Assembly (NCBI GenBank): GCA_958450365.1
Contig: CAUEEP010000865.1
Span: 337,135-401,134 of the forward strand
Reading direction: 5' to 3'
DNA length: 64,000 nucleotides
From: Mesorhabditis belari
Taxonomy: Eukaryota; Nematoda; Chromadorea; Rhabditida; Rhabditidae
Under the pieces are notes generated by a model that made no database searches, was not told the origin of the DNA, and saw only the letters and a list, made by a program, of their open reading frames with translations. The translations under genes were made by a program, and so were the position numbers. Positions 45,025-54,465 of this stretch are shown piece by piece (position 1 is the stretch's first letter; each line of letters starts with the position of its first letter).

Positions 45025-45561
45025 TTAGGTTGATGCATAAGTCTTTTCTTTTTTTTTGGTACTTCTGTTAAAAAGTAACAAATTCACCAATTAATCTATA
45101 GTTTGCTCTATAAAAAAAGTGTTTTTTTGTTCAATTTGCATCTTTTTAAATGAATTTCGGTTCACTTTGAAGCAAATTCGAGAGTGAAAAACGCCTTTTT
45201 CGTAAAAATCTATAAAAAACTCTACGGAAAAATTGGCTGAATGAATTTCTCTGAAATTTTGGCGAAATATCAAACGTTTTTTTTTCTCTATCTTTTATCT
45301 ATTGACACGAAGATAGGTTTTCTTTAGCTAAGGTGTCTAAACCGCATCATCGAGTTAGCCCTTTTTGACTACCCGACTTCATACTCTCAAAAAAAAAAAA
45401 AAGAAAATCCAGGCATTAAATATTTTTAAACCCGTTTTAATGTTATTTTGCAGAAAAATAATTGGTTTTTCTAATGAAATCAACCGTAGTTTAATTCGTG
45501 CATTTGTTGGCTTGAAACGGCAGACGAAAAGGAACAAAAACACTTATGCATCAACCTATTA
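45025..45561. mobile_element. mariner-derived MITE, family A copy 2
   Basis: The ends TTAGGTTGATGCATAAGTCT and its inverted match (ACTTATGCATCAACCTA) enclose about 535 bp like the copy at 35.29 kb. It lies in AAATAGTTACC short repeats, 16 bp from the stop codon of the membrane-protein gene. Confidence 0.85.
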
Positions 45562-45576
45562 GATACAAAACTGGTA

Positions 45577-48435
45577 TCAAACAGTTACCAAATAGGTATT
45601 AAATAGTAGAAAAAGAAAGGGGACACGTTTCAGAAAGCCTTTAGTTTTCTGAAACGCCTTTTTCACTTCACTCACCTCCATTATCATATATCTAACAGCT
45701 GCTTTTAGTGAACATCTCTTTTCTTTAATATTTTGTTGACTTTTCGTCTCTTCTCGATCAAAATTCGTTGACATTTCCAGATAATCGGTGGATTTCTCGA
45801 CTTTATTCGACGAATAAGTGATTCCTAAATTTCAATAAAGTTGAAAGCTTGATTCTAATCAAAATTTGCTAAAGTTTTAGCCCAGGATAAAAATTTTCAC
45901 AATAACTTTACCTCCAAGTGATTGACAGAGAAAAGCGATGTGAATGAGCAAGCAAACCGTCCAGATCACACTGTAGAAGATCAAAATGTAAACCTGAAAG
46001 TTGAATTTGAAAAGGAATGTCATTCTCAGTAATTTTTGTTTAAATTCATTTATTTTTTATGTAATATACAATGATTTTGAAAATTCTAGGCACTAGCTCA
46101 AGTTGTTTAATTTTCATAAAGCTTTTCTAGCTGTGGCGAATAGCCACTAAAAATTTACCTAACTCTGACAGCCTAAAAAATTGGAAAAGTATTGTATAAA
46201 TCCGTGCGCCTTCATTCTATTTGGCGCCCCAAATCATTTATTGTTTTGTAGCTTGTTAGCTGAATATCTTGTGTGAATATCTGAATATCTAAGCCAACTG
46301 GCAACTGTTGTTCTATAAGGCAACTGTTGTTCATTTGATGAGTTTTTATTGGATTGGTGAATTGAAAACTGCGGGCTATTGTCATATCAGAGAGAAAATA
46401 AGGCAAGAGATAACATAAGAGAACCCAATCACAATTCGGTTTCATCGATTTTTAATGTATTGGGTTGGTGAATTGAAAACTGCGGGCTATTGTCATATGT
46501 GACAGTTTGAGCACTTTCTTCAAAAGAAACCCATTTTGGTGTCAATGGAAAAGTTGTAGAGAATCAAAAATGAAGCTTATATCCAAATTTTCAGAACGAT
46601 TCAAAAACTGCTTTTCAAGAAATGTCAAATTTACGAATTTTCACAAAACTTGCAACAAAACTTGCATTTTAAGCGAAACTACTAAGTATATCTTTTTGGA
46701 AATTTGGCTATAAGCCTAATTTTTGATTCTCTACAACTTTTCTATTGACACCAAAATGGGTTTCTGTTTCTGTTTTTATCGTCGCTTTTAATTCAATTGT
46801 CGATTTTTGTGTGAAAATTGCTCAAGCGAGAGCCCAAAACTCAAGGAAAGTCCAAAAATTCCGAGTCAGTCGGCTATTGAATAAAGTGTCTTATTTCAAG
46901 TGAGATCAGATATCTCAAAACAAGAAATAACGTGCCTTGAGTGAAGAGTACCAAGCACGCAAAGAAGATTTCTTTACATCAAGTTCTTTAAAAAAAATTG
47001 AGTTTCAATGATTTTAAGATCATTCAGTAATGATGAGATTTAATGAATGGATTCATGGGCTAAATATTTATCACCACATGCTGCGTTTTACAGTCAAGAT
47101 TAGTCAAATTTGCACCCAAAAGTCGTTCGAAAGTCAGAAAACGTGAAACGACGTGAAACGACGGAAAAGTACGAGTTTCGTGCTCAATTTTTGTCTCACC
47201 TGAATACCGTTTTCTTCTACAATTTTGTTAGCTTTAAATTCATTAATTTCGGCACTTTTAAGTCAGTGTTAAATTGTTAAATCAGTTAAATAGTTGCTTT
47301 CATCCTGTTTCAAACAAAAATTTTGGCTCCTTTTGCTCGAAAACTTTCGCATTTTAACTCCGTTATTGAATTCGTGCAAGTAAATCGTTGGGTTTAAAGT
47401 TTCAATCGAGAAATTGACGCAATGTGATTTTGGCACTTTTTGGGTCCGACTGAGCTCACTTAAATGCTTATAAAAATTTTAAAACCGAACGAATCAAAAA
47501 ATGGTTTTCGCTACTGTGTTCCTATCGAATACATACAGCTTTCGAATAAGACCCAACTCGTTAAGTTTGGTTTAGTTTGAGACCATCTGCCAGCAAATCC
47601 GTCATTACTTGTTAGCCAGCCTAATATTATGGACTAGCTTCTTATAATCAAGGTCGGGCCGCAAACCCAAATAGTTTTTTGAAAATTAAATGATAGCTGT
47701 TCTTGAACAGTTCCTAGTAAACGGTTATGAATACTTATAAATAAAAAAATGTAATTTTGGCTTAAAAGTAAAATCAAAAGTACGTCAGGATCGGCTGGCG
47801 GTAAAAACTTAAGCTGGTGATCTCTAGTCAGAGTCAGAATTGAGACAATACTTTATTTTAGTCGTTACTTTCAAGATGATTTCAAATGGATAGAACGACA
47901 CGACGCACATCGGCGCGAAATAAGGCAAAAATGCGTTTTCTATCGGTTTTTTCTGGGATTTCCTCACTTTTAAGTCAGTGTTAAATTGTTAAATCAGTTA
48001 AATTGTTTCAAACAAAAATTTTGGCTCCTTTTGCTCAAAAACTTTCGCATTTTAACTCCGTTATTGAATTCGTGCATGTAAATCGTTGGGTTTAAAGTAA
48101 AAGTACAAATAACGAGCAGATTTTGGTTGTTTAACCGAAAAAGTTTATACGATGAGGTGCAAAAGACTGAAAGTCTTGACCAAAACACATAAAATAAGAA
48201 GAGAAGAACGTTTTGACAAGGCAGTTAAGAGAAGAACTTTTTGGTAAAGATAACTTTTTGGTTCTTTTTTGATATATTTCAAAGTTTATCAGACTTCTAA
48301 AACCGTCACCTTTATCGGAATCGAGATCGTCTCCGTGTGCATAATTCGATCCATAAAAACGAAGGTGATCGAGAAATATGGAGTGTATAATAGAAATAGC
48401 AGAAGATAGAGCAAGGCTTTTGAGATTTTCTTCAT
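45577..48435 (-). CDS. Multi-pass membrane protein of unknown function (151 aa)
   Basis: Three minus-strand exons (48435-48310, 45993-45912, 45824-45577) join in frame with GT-AG sites. Exon 1 gives MKKISKALLYLLLFLLYTPY, a signal sequence or first membrane segment, then MDRIMHTETISIPIK. Exon 2 is almost wholly hydrophobic (VYILIFYSVIWTVCLLIHIA, FLCQSLG). Exon 3 has a charged stretch (FDREETKSQQNIKEKRC) and ends with a hydrophobic PFLFLLFNTYLVTV; alternatively the gene continues by splicing at GTGAGT after YMIME. No homologue is recognised. The 2.3-kb first intron contains family B repeats and a duplicated 140-bp block (47.27 and 47.96 kb). Confidence 0.6.
46459..46760. mobile_element. Family B MITE, partial copy
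   Basis: It starts TTGGGTTGGTGAATTGAAAA and shares the AGCACTTTCTTCAAAAGAAA subterminal block and its inverted partner, but lacks the right outer end. A shorter fragment precedes it at about 46345-46390. Both are in the intron of the membrane-protein gene. Confidence 0.75.
47255..47410. repeat. Dispersed duplication, copy 1
   Basis: The block holding TTTTAAGTCAGTGTTAAATT and ATTTTGGCTCCTTTTGCTCG is repeated at about 47966-48100 with few changes. No coding content is evident. Confidence 0.8.
47966..48100. repeat. Dispersed duplication, copy 2
   Basis: Second copy of the 47.26-47.41 kb block, in the same orientation. Confidence 0.8.
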
Positions 48436-48853
48436 TAGGCGAGCTTGAATGTGCAAGTTTGGAATTTGATTTGAAATTTGAAATAAGGGAGAAGTGGGGA
48501 ATGATAATCAATTGAGATTTTTTGAAATCTTCTTGAAAAAAGCAAGATCTAGATGCAAATTTGTATTTTTAGTTGATTAGGGAAGTGTTTAAATGCATAA
48601 TGAAATTGAGCATGGAAAAAAATGCATTCTCTTTTAAAAATCAATCTCATTTGCGTTTTCTATTAGGGTGGTGCAAAAGAAATATTATCAGCTGCCGATG
48701 GGTATCAGCTCTCATTTATCAGAAACGAGCGATCCTAACGGCATTATTTTTTTGATGTTTTGTTCGCATATTTGTTTGCTATTTATTTTGACATTCGAAT
48801 TTTTTGGTTGTTCTTTATTTTATTTAAAAATGCTTATATTTTTTATTTAGATC

Positions 48854-48950
48854 ATGGTCGAGCAAAAGTTTGTGCTACGAGCAGCATCACTGTTTAACTT
48901 CAAAATTGGAAAGTCGGCTGCCGAATCGCATCGTTGTCTCGCAAGGAACC
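48854..48950 (+). pseudogene. mariner transposase N-terminal fragment
   Basis: VEQKFVLRAASLFNFKIGKS then AAESHRCL is the characteristic start of a mariner transposase. Frame is lost within 35 codons, and no catalytic domain follows. A possible terminal repeat (TTAGGGTGGTGCAAAAGAAA) lies at about 48663. Confidence 0.75.
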
Positions 48951-49179
48951 AAAAGAGAAAAGAGGAATCGACTCCCCAAACTTTTGAGAGAGTCCAATAG
49001 CCTCAAAACCTTTAAACTATCTGTAGATGATCTTGATCTTGAAGCTCTAGTGGATCCTTGACGTTATCTGTGCTAACCATTGCATACATTATATAGTGTT
49101 GCTTTTTATCGGCTCTTTTCGTGTTATTTTTATGAATTCATGTGTATTAATCTTAAATCTAACACACTTTATCTCAGGC

Positions 49180-49345
49180 CCTGAATAAAGTATCTATATA
49201 AGTAAAGTTATAAGTAAAACTTGTAAGACTTTAAAAAGGTGGACTCAATTTCGTGGTGGGGAATAGATAAAAATTCAATAAGAGATGGGAAAAGGGAAAA
49301 GAAATGAAAAAAGAAAAGAATTTCAACTAAATGAAACCAGTGAAA
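49180..49345. repeat. Direct duplication, copy 1
   Basis: TATATAAGTAAAGTTATAAG and the following 150 bp recur at about 49558-49725. The spacer is 210 bp. Confidence 0.85.
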
Positions 49346-49557
49346 CAGCCGCTTGGTCACGGATTTAATAGAATGTTTCAAAATTGTAAAGCGCAGGCAA
49401 CCTATCCCTCTTTTTCGAGATTTATTCAAATTTAATCCCAAGGTTAGTTCAAGGAGAGGTTCTTTCGCTAGAAATTCTTAGGTTTAGAAATTCCAATCAT
49501 CTCCAAAAAAAACCTAACCTAAAAGGACCTAAAAGGACCAGTCGATTCAGTTGGTCT

Positions 49558-49725
49558 ATATAAGTATCTATATAAGTAAAGTTATAAGTGAAACTTGTAA
49601 GACTTTAAAAAGATGGACTCAATTTCGTGGTGGGGAATAGATAAAAATTCAATAAGAGATGGGAAAAGAGAAAAGAAATGAAAAAAAAAGAAAAGACTTT
49701 CAACTAAGTGAAACCACTAATGAAA
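49558..49725. repeat. Direct duplication, copy 2
   Basis: Second copy of the 49.18-49.35 kb block in the same orientation, with small changes. Confidence 0.85.
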
Positions 49726-50289
49726 CGGCTCTTTTTCGAAAGCATTTTTCTGTTTTAGCTTTTTAGAAGAAGAACGACAACCTCTTTCAATTTTGTGAGA
49801 ATTGCTTTGGTGTTCGTTTTTGAAACTTTAAAGCTTCGAAACTTTAAAGTTTCAAAGTTTCAAAAATTTAAAACTAAAACGACAATTGATCAAACGAATT
49901 TTAAATAATGTTTTTCTTGATTTTTTAAAAAGAAATCAAAAAACATCAAGAGTTATTTTGATTTGAATGAACGCAAAGCAATTTAATGAGGAAAATTTGA
50001 TTTTTTTTAGGCTCAGTTGATGCAAATAACGATCAGAATTAATAAAAAGCAACAGGCTTTGATTTTTAACAACTTGAAACAGGTTTTTGAGTCATTTTTT
50101 GATATGCTGAACGAAATTCAAGAAGTTATTTAACGAAATTGAAATGAAAAAACAAGGTGAATGTTTCCAATTTGGTGGTTAAATTATTGAAAAGTCGATA
50201 AATTATAAATATTATATATTTATAAATAATGTTTATAATTTATAAGCGATAAATTATAAATACTTAGTCAAAAGTGACGCAAAAATCTA

Positions 50290-51505
50290 TTAGGTACATG
50301 CATAAGAAATGCGGATTTCAATTTTCCAACGATTTTCAATTTTCATACATTTCCAACGATAGAAAGCTGATATCGATGAATGTTATAAACTATTTGAAAG
50401 TTGTAAATCTTCTCTACAAAATAGGCTAAAACGTGTTTCAATTGATCGAACCATTGAAGAAATTTCGAGGGCGAAATGCGAGTGACCAAAAAAGGAATCG
50501 AGTCACTTTAGAGACAAGTTTATTGTGATCAAAATAGGGTTAGCTTCCCAAAATTGAAGATTTAAAAGAAAAAGGATAACTATATATCAATTCAAAAGGA
50601 TAACTATATAAAAAGTCTAACGGAAATGCATTTACAGAAATTTAGATAGAGCGTAAGTTCAAAACCCTCAAAATTGTCAAAAAACCGTCAAAAGCAAAAA
50701 GCTTTTCACAAAAAAGAGAAATTATTGTAAAAACAAAGTTTTCCCATGAAATAATCCCAACTCTTAATTATTTTGAATGATATTTTTAGGATAATGATTT
50801 TAAGGCACTCATTTTCCACTATATAGTCAAAAGCGAACTCTTGTGAAAGTGGGGTTTTCAAACCCACTAGACTTGTCCCTAAAGTGACTCGATTCCTTTT
50901 TTGGTCACTCGCATTTCGCCCTCGAAATTTCTTCAATGGTTCGATCAATTGAAACATGTTTTTGCCTATTTTGTAGAGAAGATTTACAACTTTCAAATAT
51001 TGGGTTGGTGATTTGAAAACTGCTGGCTATTTCGCGAGACTCGCAGATAAAAAAACAACAGCATTGAACCAGCTGAAAGGCGGTTTGGTTACTTCAACGT
51101 TTCCTCAAATTATTGCGAAAAAATTATGCTTCCAGCTTTTATTTTTTGGTATTTTTCTTCATTTCTTCTGTTGCACTCGACAATCTGCCACCGGGACATA
51201 TTCGTCATGTCATGCTTCATGAGTTCCTACAAGAGCACAGTGCAGGCTTGGCAGCTGATAATATTAAAAAGATATATGGAGAGGACTCACCTAACTAACT
51301 AACCCAACTAACTTACGAAAGAATTTCGGCCTCGAAATTTCTTCAATGGTTCGATCAATTGAAACACGTTTTTGCCTATTTTGTAGAGAAGATTTACAAC
51401 TTTCAAATAGTATATAACAATAGTTTATAAAATTCATCGATTTCAGGTTTCTATCGTTGGAAATTTATGAAAATGTTGAAATCCGCATTTCTTATGTACC
51501 AAATA
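50290..51505. mobile_element. Foldback element with an inserted mariner fragment
   Basis: The left arm (about 50290-50515) begins TTAGGTACATGCATAAGAAA. Its inverted copy is split: part lies at 50880-51000 and part at 51330-51505, ending CTTATGTACC. The interruption (51001-about 51329) starts with a family B end and carries a piece of mariner transposase. The short stretch AATTTCTTCAATGGTTCGAT occurs on both sides of the insert. Confidence 0.75.
51170..51298 (+). pseudogene. mariner helix-turn-helix fragment
   Basis: NLPPGHIRHVMLHEFLQEHS then AGLAADNIKKIYGEDSP fits the N-terminal DNA-binding part of SETMAR-type mariner transposases. It lies next to a TTGGGTTGGTG terminus, which identifies the parent of the family B MITEs. 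Nothing of the catalytic domain remains. Confidence 0.65.
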
Positions 51506-52050
51506 AATGTTTCAAGTTTTTTGAGGATAAAATCGTGTCCTTATCTGACAATTGTTCTTTTAAAAACTTTTTAATTCAAAATAAAAGTTCAAGAGATCTG
51601 AAAAAAATGATTTCTACACGCAGGAAAAGAATTTTTCATTGCAAAGTGAAGTTCGAAAGTTTTCTTTCCCTTTTTTTTCAAAAAAAACATCAACACCATG
51701 ACGATAATTATAATTATTTCTTCGGCAAGTCAACAGAAATTCGAATTTTCTTTAATTTTATGTCCGTGACTCGACTTGAGTTTTGAAAATCAGAAATCTC
51801 ATCTTATTGCTGTTTTGCTGGTATCTTTGGTAGCCTAATAATTACGAGGTTATCAGATTATTTACTCGCCTTTTAGTCTTTCAACAAGTTCAAAGAATCC
51901 TATAAGTGAAGGTAAAAGTGAAGGGAAATATCTGCTGACATTGGTGCATTTGTTGTTGATTTGCTGTTGATTAACGCTATTGGTCAATAGGTCTAATTGA
52001 AATCGTAATTCACTGAAGCTTTTCTGGAGCCAGTTCGTTGTTACCTTATA

Positions 52051-52563
52051 TTAAGCTATCCAAAAAGTCCCTTCTTTTCATATTTTCGTTTAAAACCAAT
52101 AAATCCACCAATTGAACTACGGTTTATTTCAGCAAAAAATTTAATTATTTTTCTGCAAAATAACATTAAAATGGGTTTCAAATGTCTTATTTTTGGGTCT
52201 TTTTGAGAGCATGAAGTCGGGTAGTCAAAAAGACAGCTCGATGATTCGATTTAGAAAATTTAGCTAAGGAAACCTATCTTCGTGGCAATAGATAAAAGAT
52301 GGAGCACAAAAAGTTAGGTATCTACCCAAATTTTCAGAGAAATTCATTCATCCAATTTCTTTGTAGAGGTTTTTGCAGATTTTTGCGAAAAACACGATTT
52401 TCCCTTTCGAATTTTCTTGAAAGTGAATCTAAATTGACTTAAAAAGATGGAAAATTGAACAATAAACATTTTTTATTTAGAGGAAATCATAGGTTAAATT
52501 GGTGAATTTGTTGTTTTTCAACGAAAGTACGAAAAGGAATGAAAAGACGCTCTGGACAGCGTA
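52051..52563. mobile_element. mariner-derived MITE, family C copy 1
   Basis: The ends read TTAAGCTATCCAAAAAGTCC and the complement of AAAGACGCTCTGGACAGC (imperfect). The interior resembles the family A interior (GACTACCCGACTTCAT). A better preserved copy is at 60.04-60.57 kb. Confidence 0.7.
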
Positions 52564-52899
52564 GAATTGGGTTCAAAGTCTGAAATGGCGCCGACTTTCA
52601 AAGAAACTTCTATAAAATCGAGTAATCTTTATCAAATACTTTGAAATACTTTGAATTTGAGCAAAGTTAATTGATGAATTTGTTATTTTTCAACGAAAGT
52701 ACGAAAAGGAGACGAAAAGACCTAATATTTTGATATTAATCAGTAAAATTTAGTTGAATTCTAATTTAGTTTTCAGAGAACAATTCAGAAAGTTCGCAGT
52801 TTCAATTTTTCAATTTAGTCAACACTTTTGCACATTCTTGTAAAGTAATTGGAATAAAAGGAAAATTTTAAAAGCTTGAATAAGCTAAACTAAAATAAA

Positions 52900-53090
52900 G
52901 TCTCAAAATTTTGATCAAAAAAGGTTTTTCTAGTGTTATAGCATACAAAATTTTCCAAAATAAATGAATTTTTACAGAAAAAAGATTGTGTTTCAAATTT
53001 CATCGCTACAAAATCGAGCTTGCCATCGTAATGAGAGGGCTTATGTTTTACCCGGACAACACGTAGAGCCGGCTCCTGCACTGGTGCCCG
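52900..53090 (-). repeat. Duplicated exon-like segment, copy 1
   Basis: On the minus strand TTTTTCAG precedes an open stretch (FQLTRAPVQEPALRVVR) followed by GTAAAAC, which looks like an exon. The surrounding 350 bp are repeated at 53.14-53.52 kb. I could not link it to a gene, so it is listed as a repeat. Confidence 0.45.
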
Positions 53091-53329
53091 TGTCAGCTGA
53101 AACTGAAAAATCTGTGCATAAGCCTTAAATTCAGAACAATTCAGAAACTGCTCAGTTTTAATGTTTCAATCTCGTCAACACTTTTGCACATTCTTGTAAA
53201 GGACTTAAAGGACTGAAAGAAGTGAATTTAAAAAAACTAGAATAAGCTAAACTTATGCGGAAAATAAAATAAACTTCCAAAATTCTCATCGAAAAGGTTT
53301 TTCTAGTGCTATGGCATCTAAAAGTTTGC

Positions 53330-53510
53330 ACCCAAAGAAATTTTCACAGAAAAAAGATTGTGTTTCAAATTTCATCGCTACAAAATCAAGCTTGCCATCG
53401 TAATGAGAGGGCTTGTGTTTTACCCGGACAACACGACCCGGACAACACGCAGAGCCGGCTCCTGCACTGGTGCCCGACCTGAAAGCCTGAGCTGAAACTG
53501 AAAAACCTGT
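53330..53510 (-). repeat. Duplicated exon-like segment, copy 2
   Basis: Second copy, with a 14-bp internal duplication (CGTGTTGTCCGGGT twice) that changes frame, and the same acceptor and donor context. Confidence 0.45.
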
Positions 53511-53704
53511 GCATAAGCCTTAAAATGATATAGTATATGATTCAAAGCAAGTTTAATTTTAATTTAGTTTTTAGAGAACAAGAGAACAGAGAGAATTCAG
53601 AAAGTTCTCAGTTTCAATGTTTCAATTTAGCCAACACTTTTGTACATTCTTGTAAAGTATTGTTAAAATTCTGGTTTCTGATAACCATTATAATCATATT
53701 TGTT

Positions 53705-53960
53705 TTTAAAAGCTATCTTTACAGTTATTTTTTTTACAGCTAACATCGACTTGCTCCTAGTGAGAACATTTTCGGCTCGGGCACTTTGCAAGGGACCGGT
53801 GATAAGGAAAAGTTGGCTATTTTACTTGTCTATGGCTATGTTACCTACTTTTAGCGTCAAGCGATCCCTTCTCAACACCTTCAACGACTTTCGACTTCAG
53901 ATTTCAATCGACTTTCTTCTTGTCTCTACTTCCTTCTAATTTCTTTAAAAAATGCATCAA
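53705..53960 (+). repeat. Tandem ~300-bp duplication, copy 1
   Basis: A segment containing ACTTTGCAAGGGACCGGTGA and TTTTAGCGTCAAGCGATCCC recurs at 54.03-54.33 kb. Both copies share an open plus-strand frame (IFGSGTLQGTGDKEKLAILL) ending at the same TAG. Confidence 0.7.
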
Positions 53961-54029
53961 CTCGTAAGTTTTTTGTGCTTTCTTTACAATTTCTATTTTA
54001 GAAATTGATGAGCAATCAAATGATTGACT

Positions 54030-54330
54030 GAACAGCTATCTTTACAGTTATTTTTTAGATTTTAGAACATCGGCTTGCTCCTAGTGAGGACATTTTCGGT
54101 TCGGGCACTTTGCAAGGGACCGGTGATAAGGAAAAGTTGGCGATTTTACTTCGCTATGGCTATATTACCTACTTTTAGCGTCAAGCGATCCCTTCTCAAC
54201 ACCTTCAACGACTTTCGACTTCAGATTTCAATCGAATCTCTACTTTCTTCTAATTTCTTTCTAAAAATGTTTGCATCAACTTGTTAAACTAACTTTTTTG
54301 TGCTTTCTTTACAATTTCTATTTTAGAAAC
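54030..54330 (+). repeat. Tandem ~300-bp duplication, copy 2
   Basis: Differences from copy 1 within the shared frame include synonymous changes (GGC/GGT, GCT/GCG) and V/R, V/I and N/D replacements. This weakly suggests past coding constraint, but no complete gene is visible. Confidence 0.7.
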
Positions 54331-54465
54331 TGATGAGCAATCAATTTGTGGGTTTTTGAATTGTAAAGAAAACGAGAAGTGTCTTTTAATTATTTGCGAA
54401 TGAGAAAGCAACAAAGATTAAAGCGATTTGATTTTTGGGAATAAGTTTATCGACAATTATTGGCT

